Notes under the pieces: generated by a model
The model's database searches: none
What the model was told of the DNA's origin: nothing
The model's input: the letters and a program-made list of their open reading frames with translations, nothing else
Translations under genes and position numbers: made by a program
Assembly (NCBI GenBank): GCA_031264645.1
Contig: JAISDR010000232.1
Span: 1-5,088 of the forward strand
DNA: 5,088 nt
Reading direction: 5' to 3'
Origin: Prevotellaceae bacterium
GTDB taxonomy: Bacteria > Bacteroidota > Bacteroidia > Bacteroidales > UBA932
Shown here: in pieces, positions 1 to 5,088 of the stretch
How positions within the stretch are numbered: the first letter of the stretch is position 1
How the letters are laid out: each line of letters opens with the position of its first letter

Positions 1-599
1 ATACCGAGCAGGTTATCAAGGTCTGTAGTATAGCGTCTGTCAGTGATTTTTCTGCCTGCCTGAATGACATAGCAGTCGGGGGCAAGTTCTTCTATAAATT
101 CTGACTTTGTTTTGATTTCTATCCTTTTCATCATGTCGGTACATATATGTCCGACTTTAATGCAGGGACAGTCTATTTCGGGGAGTATGTCTCCGCCTAA
201 AATATAGATTGTCGTAATCGGCATAGTCGTCTTTTCTCCGTCTATAATCACTTCTTTCGTATGCAGGTTACCGGTATAATCGCGAAAATATATTACGTCT
301 ATAGTCTTCCATGATTTCAGGACTTCTATAAGTCTTTTTTCACATTTGCCCTCATCAGTGCAAACACTTGCAATGATGTACAGTCGAAAGATGAAAAAGT
401 CAACATAGTCCAATTCTTCTCCATAGGGGTGCTTCTGCGGCAAAAAGGATACGTCTTCTATCTGCTGTTCAAGTATGGTCCCGATAAAAAATTTAACGGT
501 ATGCAGGTTTCCCATAAATTTTCTAAACGCTGTATCGTATATCGGATTGGCGATAACAAACGATTCTAATTTTTTTTCATTTACTTCTTCTGTCTTCAT
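1..599 (-). CDS. Rpn/PD-(D/E)XK family protein, degenerate second copy (3' part beyond window)
   Basis: The reading frame is open from the ATG at 597-599 to the window edge (199 residues seen, C-terminus missing). It is a tandem duplicate of the gene just upstream: 40 of the first 55 residues are identical, and blocks such as ANPIYDT, GTILEQQI, TTIYILG and CYVIQAGR recur. Rpn proteins are PD-(D/E)XK endonuclease-like proteins linked to recombination and phage defence. Here the catalytic signature is damaged: FRLDFIA of the first copy is FRLYIIA (Tyr74 for Asp), and IEVQK is IEVLK (Leu94 for Gln), while Glu92 and Lys95 remain. The conserved RKYLGEQYG stretch is replaced by RDYTGNLHT, and about 13 residues are missing relative to copy one around residues 57-70. 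The frame is otherwise intact, so I infer a catalytically dead but possibly expressed partner rather than an obvious pseudogene. The start overlaps the upstream stop as ATGA, suggesting translational coupling. Family assignment is secure; loss of activity is inference. Confidence 0.85.
   Translation of the reverse strand, partial: MKTEEVNEKKLESFVIANPIYDTAFRKFMGNLHTVKFFIGTILEQQIEDVSFLPQKHPYGEELDYVDFFIFRLYIIASVCTDEGKCEKRLIEVLKSWKTIDVIYFRDYTGNLHTKEVIIDGEKTTMPITTIYILGGDILPEIDCPCIKVGHICTDMMKRIEIKTKSEFIEELAPDCYVIQAGRKITDRRYTTDLDNLLG
596..599 (-). other. ATGA stop/start overlap between the two Rpn genes
   Basis: The coding strand reads ATGA: the ATG (597-599) starts the degenerate copy and the TGA (596-598) ends the active-looking copy. 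This is the classic arrangement for reinitiation, and it would tie production of the second protein to translation of the first. It is consistent with the two proteins being made in a fixed ratio. Confidence 0.85.
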
Positions 600-1669
600 T
601 CACTTTTAATTTCATCATTTTTATCTCCATCCTGCCTGTTTAGCTTGCCTATCAACTGTTTTATCATTTCTTTCTGTTCTTTGATAGTTTTTTTATCTTC
701 TTCATGAACTTTAGCCTGTTCTTCGATTACTTTTTTATCTTCTGCAATAGTCTTATCCTTTTCTTCGATAGTCTTATCCTTTTCTTCAAGAGCTTTATCC
801 TTTTCTTCGATAGTTTTATCCTTTTCTTCAATGATTTTGTTTTTTGCGTCAAACGCATTGTTAAAAGTACGCAAAGCTTCCCTTTCGTCTTCTATTTCTT
901 TACGTTTTTCAGAATTTAATGCCATTTCCTGGAGAATGTCGACGATGAGCTTCATATTTTCATCTCCCGGCAGATAGCGGTATTTTTTCGTTAAATCCGA
1001 ACCCTTTACGACAAAATAATTCTGTTCAAAAATACTGAGCAGCCTGTCAAGGTTTGTAGCGTAGCGCACATCGGTGATTCTGCCTGCCTGAATGACATAG
1101 CTGTCATGGGTAAGCAGTTCGATAAATTCCGATGTTTCATTGATTGTCTCATGGTTGCGCATGTCGGTGCTTACACGTCCGATTTTAATGCAGGGACAGT
1201 TTATTTCGGGGAGATTGTTCCCGAGAATATAGATTGTCGTAACCGGCATAACAGTTTCCTTTCCGTCTATAATCTCTTTTCTTCCATACTGTTCTCCGAG
1301 ATATTTGCGAAAACGCATTACGTCCATGGTATCCCACGATTTCTGGACTTCTATCAGTATCTTTTTCCGTCTGCCGCTCCTGGTGCGAACAGTTGCAATG
1401 AAGTCCAGGCGGAAGATGGAAAAATGTTCGGCGCTTCCCTTTATTTCTTCCATTTTTTCCATTTTTTCGACAATCATTACCCCCTTGCTTACGTATGTAA
1501 ACTCCTGCGGCAAAAAGGATACTTCTTCTATCTGCTGCTCAAGTATGGTACCGAGAAAAAATTTCACTATCCGCTGATTTTCCATCAGTCTCTTAAACAC
1601 CGTATCGTATATCGGATTGGCGATAATGAACGATTCGAATTTTTCCTTATTTACTTCTTTTGTCTTCAT
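596..1669 (-). CDS. Rpn family recombination-promoting nuclease / PD-(D/E)XK putative transposase
   Basis: This is a 357-residue protein. The N-terminal 220 residues form the nuclease domain: the early motif PIYDTVFKRL (19-28), then LDF with candidate catalytic Asp89, and LIEVQK with Glu107, Gln109 and Lys110, the D...E-x-Q-K form of the PD-(D/E)XK fold. RKYLGEQYG (121-129) and YVIQAGRITD (191-200) are family-typical. Residues 227-250 (KKYRYLPGDEN then KLIVDILQEM) form a linker. Residues 279-341 are nine heptads close to TIEEKDK, predicted as a long charged helix or coiled coil. Known Rpn proteins (E. coli RpnA-E) are DNA endonucleases that raise RecA-independent recombination, and some act as antiphage toxins restrained by a small protein made from inside the same gene. 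Whether this one transposes anything is unsupported: I see no element ends. It starts 11 bases after the barrel gene and overlaps the next paralogue by four bases. The gene looks more AT-rich than the ligase cluster, consistent with separate acquisition. Confidence 0.92.
   Translation of the reverse strand: MKTKEVNKEKFESFIIANPIYDTVFKRLMENQRIVKFFLGTILEQQIEEVSFLPQEFTYVSKGVMIVEKMEKMEEIKGSAEHFSIFRLDFIATVRTRSGRRKKILIEVQKSWDTMDVMRFRKYLGEQYGRKEIIDGKETVMPVTTIYILGNNLPEINCPCIKIGRVSTDMRNHETINETSEFIELLTHDSYVIQAGRITDVRYATNLDRLLSIFEQNYFVVKGSDLTKKYRYLPGDENMKLIVDILQEMALNSEKRKEIEDEREALRTFNNAFDAKNKIIEEKDKTIEEKDKALEEKDKTIEEKDKTIAEDKKVIEEQAKVHEEDKKTIKEQKEMIKQLIGKLNRQDGDKNDEIKSE
647..835 (-). repeat. 21-base tandem repeat encoding nine heptads
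   Basis: Within the first Rpn gene, residues 279-341 are nine consecutive seven-residue units. The first four (bases 752-835) are nearly identical at DNA level, with the core EEKDK plus a variable (T/A/I)(I/L) pair. The later ones (TIAEDKK, VIEEQAK, VHEEDKK, TIKEQKE and a final MIKQLIG) are progressively diverged. A hydrophobic residue usually sits at the second position of each unit, but only one hydrophobic position per heptad is regular. This predicts a highly charged single helix or a weak coiled coil rather than a classic leucine zipper. Such 21-base repeats can change copy number by slippage without shifting frame. Confidence 0.9.
964..968 (-). promoter_or_regulatory. Possible internal ribosome binding site in the first Rpn gene
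   Basis: On the coding strand GGGAG lies eight bases before an in-frame ATG (codon for Met239, bases 953-955). Translation from there would give a 119-residue protein made almost entirely of the charged heptad tail, ending at 596. In some E. coli Rpn genes an internal start gives a short C-terminal protein that blocks the full-length nuclease, so the position is suggestive. Against it, the same bases encode PGDEN, which may be kept for protein reasons, and Bacteroidota depend little on Shine-Dalgarno pairing. Confidence 0.3.
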
Positions 1670-1680
1670 TTGTATTTACG

Positions 1681-2298
1681 TTAAAGTTTTATAATCCTGT
1701 GCAAATCATAAGTAACTCCCAGCCTGAATCCCTTTTCCAGAATCTTCTGCTGGTCCTTGATGTTTATCCACGAATGGGCTTTTATGTAGGGATTCAGGAA
1801 AACCGACAGTCCGAAATCGAAATTATAGTTCACGCCAAATCCGGCAATTCCACCAAATCCCGTCAGATTGTCGAGATAAATGCTTTTGCCGGAGACGTCG
1901 AAATCAATCAGCAATCCTGCATTGACGAAAAAGTATTTCAGGAAATTAGCCCTCAGCGTTACCGGAATATTAAACATGGACAGTTCCGTTTCCTGCGTTC
2001 GCATAAAGACAATCATGCCGGGATAAAGATTCGAAGTCATCTTTATTTTATGCTTCGAATATTCGATTCCGGTTTCCAGTTCCAGCCATTTATTCATACC
2101 TTTTATATATGTCGCTCCAAGCGCATAAAAACTTTTCCCGTCCAGACTGTAATTCGGGTTGTTACCTCCATAAATATCCTCGGCGCCGAGAGACGAAAAA
2201 GTTACTCCTATCCTGCCGGGTCCCTTTTGAGCGCTCAGCGAAGTCTGCACTGTCATTAAACAGGCAATAATCAACAAATTTAAAATTCTACGTTTCAT
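1681..2298 (-). CDS. Outer-membrane beta-barrel family protein, small (PorT-like barrel)
   Basis: This is a 205-residue secreted protein. The start chosen is the ATG at 2296-2298, because it directly precedes a signal peptide: KRR, then a hydrophobic stretch LLIIACLMTV, then a likely signal peptidase I site SLSA-Q (after residue 23). A longer frame exists only through a TTG at 2334, inside the ligase stop region, and would put 12 polar residues before the signal. The mature part is glycine- and aromatic-rich with alternating strands: FYALGATYIKG, WLELETGIEYS, a MFNIPVTLRANF block (about 109-120), FFVNAGLLIDF, a GFGGIAGFG hairpin, and a final strand FRLGVTYDLH near the C-terminus. This is the layout of Bacteroidota outer-membrane beta-barrel domains of eight or so strands. 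The function cannot be read from sequence; members are porin-like, adhesive or part of secretion machinery. It begins 20 bases after the ligase and ends 11 bases before the Rpn gene, so it is probably co-transcribed with both. Confidence 0.8.
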   Translation of the reverse strand: MKRRILNLLIIACLMTVQTSLSAQKGPGRIGVTFSSLGAEDIYGGNNPNYSLDGKSFYALGATYIKGMNKWLELETGIEYSKHKIKMTSNLYPGMIVFMRTQETELSMFNIPVTLRANFLKYFFVNAGLLIDFDVSGKSIYLDNLTGFGGIAGFGVNYNFDFGLSVFLNPYIKAHSWINIKDQQKILEKGFRLGVTYDLHRIIKL

Positions 2299-2318
2299 AA
2301 TATTCCAATATTTTAATT

Positions 2319-3752
2319 TTATACCATTTCCCAACCTTTCTTTATATTCTTATCGACGGTATCCTGCATGATTTGCAGAATCTGTTCCTCGTTATTCGAC
2401 ACGAACACATCTCTCTGCAGAGGTTCTTTCCTGTCCGAACTGAAATTGGTGTAATGAAAGACATACGCCGGATATTCCGCCTTCTTTTCCTTGCCCGTTT
2501 TCCACACGACGAATTTCTGCACCATAAGCTTTTCTCCCGACGTCTTCCTGTACACCTCCCGATGAATGACAGCGCTTTTGGAAAGTTCGCCGCTTTTCTC
2601 GATTTCTTCCTCCGCGATATACGAAAAGGCGTTGACCTGCGACAGCCTGACGTCGTCGAAACACACTTTCTTGTCGTCGCGGAACCTCACGAAAATGGGA
2701 TAGACAAAGCTTATCCCGCTGACGCTTTCACGCCTTACATACTGCCCGTCGACTATTTCCAGAACAGGATTCAAAATCGCGCCGGACGAGGTCTCGAAAA
2801 GAACGTCGTTTACCATAAGCTCGATAACAGTGTCGGGCGTAATCATGTGAAACGCAACATGGTTGGAATCCGTTTCGATATACAGCGATTCGGTGATTTT
2901 GGGAGTAAGGTCTGCGAGAAGCTGCTTTTTGAGTTCCTCGTCAAATCCGTTTCCCGTTCTTCCTATTATCTGATACTGACCTTCCCCGGGCATCATTGCC
3001 AGAAGCAGGGAACGTATCTGTCCCTTCTGGTCGCCCATTCCTTCCGAAAACCCGACTACCGCAACATCAACAGTATATCGCGGCTTGATTTTGTACACCA
3101 GAGGCAGCTCGCTTCTCACCACAAGCCCCTCGGAGCCTTCGTCCTCAACCCATTTGCGGTATATCTCCCTGACTTCCGGTTTCGACGAAGCCTTCTGCAT
3201 GATTACGGGACGGCACATGTCCGTCTTCCCGAAAATATTCTTCAGGGTACTGTACGTTTCGCCGTATGAGTTTGCCCTGTTGACGCCGCCGTTGATTTCG
3301 TATATGTCGAAAGGCGCGATGTGCAGTTTTTTAACGAGCTTTTCATCCGCCAGGGATTCGAGCACGTCAAACACTCTTGTGCGTCCGTTTTCCTCGCTTA
3401 CATACAGTTCCGAAGGAATAACCGCCTGCCGTATCCCCGCTGCCGCCAGGGCTTTTCCGGCTTCTTCCACGCATGGCAGTCCCAGTCTGACCCGTCCCGA
3501 ACGGTTCAGTACAAACACACTGTCCCCGTCGAAAAATATCAGGTTAAGCTCGCCGTCGTACTTGCGGGTTACGTAAAAATCCGTACCGCCAAGACGGTCG
3601 TTAATCTGCTCGGGGCTGATTGACAGGTAGCTTTTTGTGACGGTTTTCTTATAGTTTATCGCTTTGGCGGACAGTTCCTCCGCCACGGCTTCCGCCGAAC
3701 CTTCTTCGTATCCGTTTTTAGCGACAAGTTTGTCTTTATATATCTCAGTCAT
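2319..3752 (-). CDS. ATP-dependent polynucleotide (DNA) ligase with C-terminal extension
   Basis: This is a 477-residue protein with the ordered motifs of the covalent nucleotidyltransferase superfamily. Motif I is KYDG at 64-67, with Lys64 as the expected AMP-accepting lysine. NRSG (83-86) fits motif Ia, and IPSELY supplies the conserved Glu115. FDIYEINGG (148-156) fits motif III, SEGLVVR (207-213) motif IV and YKIKP (220-224) motif V. An OB-fold follows: DVAVVGF (229-235), then SLLLAM and GRTGNGFDEEL, ending in RDDK (358-361), a good motif VI. The reaction would be ATP-dependent sealing of nicks through an enzyme-AMP intermediate. The arrangement resembles LigD-type ligase cores, but no polymerase or phosphoesterase domain is attached and no Ku gene is in the window. 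About 115 residues follow motif VI and end in NIKKGWE. These are extra to a minimal ligase and only faintly resemble a WGR-type domain. The start overlaps the previous gene by eight bases. DNA rather than RNA as substrate is the likelier reading, not proven. Confidence 0.88.
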   Translation of the reverse strand: MTEIYKDKLVAKNGYEEGSAEAVAEELSAKAINYKKTVTKSYLSISPEQINDRLGGTDFYVTRKYDGELNLIFFDGDSVFVLNRSGRVRLGLPCVEEAGKALAAAGIRQAVIPSELYVSEENGRTRVFDVLESLADEKLVKKLHIAPFDIYEINGGVNRANSYGETYSTLKNIFGKTDMCRPVIMQKASSKPEVREIYRKWVEDEGSEGLVVRSELPLVYKIKPRYTVDVAVVGFSEGMGDQKGQIRSLLLAMMPGEGQYQIIGRTGNGFDEELKKQLLADLTPKITESLYIETDSNHVAFHMITPDTVIELMVNDVLFETSSGAILNPVLEIVDGQYVRRESVSGISFVYPIFVRFRDDKKVCFDDVRLSQVNAFSYIAEEEIEKSGELSKSAVIHREVYRKTSGEKLMVQKFVVWKTGKEKKAEYPAYVFHYTNFSSDRKEPLQRDVFVSNNEEQILQIMQDTVDKNIKKGWEMV

Positions 3753-4449
3753 TGTTAAGCGTTTTTATTTCCATATTAGTTAAATGCAGTATCAGGCAAT
3801 ATTTGTCGCCGTCGATTCGTCCTTCCAGAAATGCCCTGTAGGGGGTTCCTCCGGAGGTGATTATCAGGGGTTCGGCGCCCTTTTTTCCCGTGCCGACAAA
3901 CATCAGCGACCCGCTCTCGTGCAGGTCTTTTGCCATATCGTAGAGAAAATCGTATGTCAGTCCGCTGACATGCTTTATCTGGTATTTCTGCACGAAAACG
4001 AACTTGCGCGCAGCCACTTCCTTCGACATTTTCCTGCCCGACCACTGTACAAGACTTTCGCCCGTGATGTTCGACAGGATTTTCGTGAGGTCCTTGCGTT
4101 CCCTTTCTTCGCCGTCGGGAGTTTTCACGATTTGCAGCATGTTGACCCTGTACGCAATTTTATTATCCTTATTAAGATACAGCTTGTGAGTACCGCCTAT
4201 CTTCCTGCCGATATTCTCGATATCCAGTTCCGGGTCTGATTCGATAATCGCTTCGCCCAGGGCTTTCAGATTCCCGTACTTTGCGACCAGAGCTTCTTCC
4301 GTCAGTTCCATGGTGGATTTCAGTATCTTGATGTTCTGCTTCTCCCTGTCGTTTCCGAGAACATATTTCACTTTGCTTTTCTGCGTGATGCTTTCGAATG
4401 CCACTTCGGCGTCCCTTTTCTTTTCGTTAGATATATTTATCCCTCTCAT
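3745..4449 (-). CDS. Conserved-looking protein of unknown function, ligase-operon middle gene
   Basis: I do not recognise this 234-residue protein. It is soluble in appearance, with no signal peptide or membrane segment. The N-terminal part is charged and helical (EEALVAKYGNLKALGEAII, about 51-69). The middle holds strand-like segments (HKLYLNKDNKIAYRVNMLQIV, 89-108, in two pieces around a KDNK turn) and a basic stretch EERERKDLTK (114-123). The C-terminal half includes QWSGRKMSK (135-143), RKFVFVQKYQIKHVSGLTYDF (149 onward), the glycine-rich FVGTGKKGAEPLI (184-196) and PYRAFLEGRIDGDKYCLILHL (203-223). The glycine-lysine segment is not a Walker A motif. The basic patches leave nucleic-acid binding possible but unproven. 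It starts 11 bases after the upstream gene and overlaps the ligase start by eight bases (3745-3752), which suggests coupled translation and a shared role with the ligase. The start ATG at 4447-4449 is the first in frame after the upstream stop and fits the tight spacing. Confidence 0.8.
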   Translation of the reverse strand: MRGINISNEKKRDAEVAFESITQKSKVKYVLGNDREKQNIKILKSTMELTEEALVAKYGNLKALGEAIIESDPELDIENIGRKIGGTHKLYLNKDNKIAYRVNMLQIVKTPDGEERERKDLTKILSNITGESLVQWSGRKMSKEVAARKFVFVQKYQIKHVSGLTYDFLYDMAKDLHESGSLMFVGTGKKGAEPLIITSGGTPYRAFLEGRIDGDKYCLILHLTNMEIKTLNND

Positions 4450-4460
4450 AATAAATAAGA

Positions 4461-5075
4461 TTAAAACATTGAAAAATCAATTTCGGTATCTTCTTCCTCC
4501 TCCTCCGTTTCCGGTTCTTCTTCGATAATGGACGTCTGGCTGATGCCCAGCATCTCAAATTCGTTCAGTACTCCAACCATCATGAAAAGACGTTTTTCTT
4601 CATCTCCGGCTGTCAGCAGGAATGCGGTTTTGCCTTCATAGCTGTCCCTGTAACAGTATGTAAAACTGTATATGTCGCTGCCGACAAAGGCTATAAGCTC
4701 ATCGCTCGCCCCGTCCAGCTGATAGAACGATTTGATGCTGTAATTCAAAAAATCCTCGACGCTCACTTTTCCCGACAGTTCTACCGGAACGGAATAGCTC
4801 GAAGGCATCAGCTCCGCCGGCGTACCGTCGTCATATACAGCCTTCAGCTCGGAACGCTGTACCCAGAAACCTTCGCCGGAAACAATCCCCAGAGCAATCC
4901 CGCCTTTCGGGATAATCAGTGTCCCGGATTCGTCCATGCTGACAAGCTTACACTCGTTGCCCTCGTCGTCCAGCGCAATGTTTTCCGTCCAGCCGTACAG
5001 TTTTTTCCTGTCAATCTTTGCCGGAGAGGTCGTGTATTCCTTGCCTTCTACTAAAAACGTTAATTCTCTTGCCAT
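4461..5075 (-). CDS. Unknown protein with acidic, SSB-like C-terminal tail; first gene of ligase cluster in window
   Basis: I do not recognise this 204-residue protein. It looks cytoplasmic and beta-rich: RELTFLVEGKEY at the start, KLYGWTENIALDDEG (25-39), a GTLIIPKGGIALGIVSGEG block (51-69) followed by FWVQRSELK, and PSSYSVPVEL (91-100). Then comes a likely helical part, VSVEDFLNYSIKSFYQL (104-120), and a second beta region with VGSDIYSFTYCYRDSYEGKTAF. It ends in a strongly acidic, probably disordered tail from about residue 184 (EEEPETEEEEED), closing in IDFSMF. A tail of acidic residues capped by hydrophobic residues is how single-stranded DNA-binding proteins recruit partners, so an adaptor role for the ligase or its neighbour is conceivable. 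That is an analogy only; no OB-fold signature was recognised. The ATG at 5073-5075 follows an AT-rich leader without a Shine-Dalgarno sequence, and only 13 bases of upstream DNA are present, so promoter and earlier operon genes cannot be judged. Eleven bases separate it from the next gene. Confidence 0.8.
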   Translation of the reverse strand: MARELTFLVEGKEYTTSPAKIDRKKLYGWTENIALDDEGNECKLVSMDESGTLIIPKGGIALGIVSGEGFWVQRSELKAVYDDGTPAELMPSSYSVPVELSGKVSVEDFLNYSIKSFYQLDGASDELIAFVGSDIYSFTYCYRDSYEGKTAFLLTAGDEEKRLFMMVGVLNEFEMLGISQTSIIEEEPETEEEEEDTEIDFSMF

Positions 5076-5088
5076 TATTTATATTTTA

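Larger units (their letters stand above)
1..1669 (-). repeat. Tandem gene duplication (two Rpn copies)
   Basis: Bases 1-599 and 1032-1669 are diverged direct copies on the minus strand. The first bases of the window align with position 1032, and both copies begin ATGAAGACA. The 39-base length difference equals 13 codons, so the reading frame was kept. Long nearly identical tracts remain (for example the shared CGTATATCGGATTGGCGATA near 535-556 and 1605-1626 on the plus strand), implying a fairly recent duplication followed by unequal divergence. The upstream copy keeps the active-site residues and the downstream copy does not. Confidence 0.85.

Noticed and set aside
752..835. CRISPR-like array
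   Set aside because: The 21-base units are contiguous with no spacers and lie in frame inside a coding gene as protein heptads.
1..1669. Diversity-generating retroelement template/variable pair
   Set aside because: The two copies differ throughout rather than at adenines in a short block, and no reverse transcriptase is present.
596..1669. Insertion sequence with a transposase
   Set aside because: Despite the family's 'putative transposase' label, no terminal inverted repeats or target-site duplications could be seen around the genes.
1106..1684. Long plus-strand open frame opposite the first Rpn gene
   Set aside because: It is antisense to a gene with clear family motifs, is rich in Phe, Tyr and Cys without domain logic, and has no plausible start region.
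1660..2259. Plus-strand open frame opposite the barrel gene
   Set aside because: The minus-strand gene has a signal peptide and barrel pattern; the plus-strand translation shows no recognisable features.
2254..2298. Lipoprotein signal (IIAC) in the barrel protein
   Set aside because: The hydrophobic stretch continues past the Cys and a better signal peptidase I site (SLSA-Q) follows, so a lipoprotein is less likely, though not excluded.
2299..2334. Upstream TTG start for the barrel gene
   Set aside because: It would overlap the ligase stop and place 12 residues before a good signal peptide; the ATG at 2298 fits better.
2373..3269. Plus-strand open frame of 298 codons opposite the ligase
   Set aside because: The ligase frame carries all superfamily motifs; the opposite frame is a by-product of its codon use.
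3881..3898. P-loop in the 234-residue protein (GTGKKG)
   Set aside because: It does not match the GxxxxGK(S/T) Walker A pattern, and no Walker B was found.
3784..4239. Plus-strand open frame opposite the 234-residue gene
   Set aside because: The minus-strand gene has operon spacing on both sides; the plus-strand frame has none and no recognisable motifs.

Overview
The window holds six protein genes, all on the minus strand and packed almost end to end, so transcription runs from high to low coordinates. The organism is probably a member of the Bacteroidota, likely Bacteroidales-like. The pointers are an outer-membrane barrel protein whose signal peptide ends in the 'SLSA-Q' style common in that phylum, few convincing Shine-Dalgarno sequences before the gene starts, and a type of Rpn/PD-(D/E)XK protein that I associate with these bacteria. 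This is inference; no rRNA or marker gene is present.

The right half (about 5075 down to 2319) is a three-gene cluster. It encodes a 204-residue protein with an acidic C-terminal tail, a 234-residue protein of unknown function, and a 477-residue ATP-dependent polynucleotide ligase. The ligase has a complete set of nucleotidyltransferase and OB-fold motifs and an extra C-terminal domain. Spacing is 11 bases between the first two genes and an 8-base overlap between the second and third, so the unknowns are good candidates for partners of the ligase. I do not recognise this trio as a named system.

The middle (2298 down to 1681) encodes a secreted, outer-membrane beta-barrel-type protein, 20 bases downstream of the ligase. 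It is in the same transcriptional run but shows no obvious functional link to DNA metabolism.

The left third (1669 down to the window edge) is a tandem pair of Rpn-family (PD-(D/E)XK) genes that overlap by ATGA. The first copy keeps the D...E-x-Q-K catalytic signature and carries a nine-heptad, lysine/glutamate-rich tail built from 21-base repeats. The second, cut by the window edge, is clearly a duplicate but has lost the catalytic Asp and the Gln, so it looks like a pseudo-nuclease. These two genes look more AT-rich than the ligase cluster, which fits a different origin.

No tRNA, rRNA, CRISPR array, insertion-sequence ends, clear terminator or clear promoter could be found. The largest gap between genes is 20 bases. 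The most interesting points are the uncharacterised ligase operon, the active/inactive nuclease pair, and a possible internal start that would release the coiled-coil tail of the first Rpn gene as a separate small protein.
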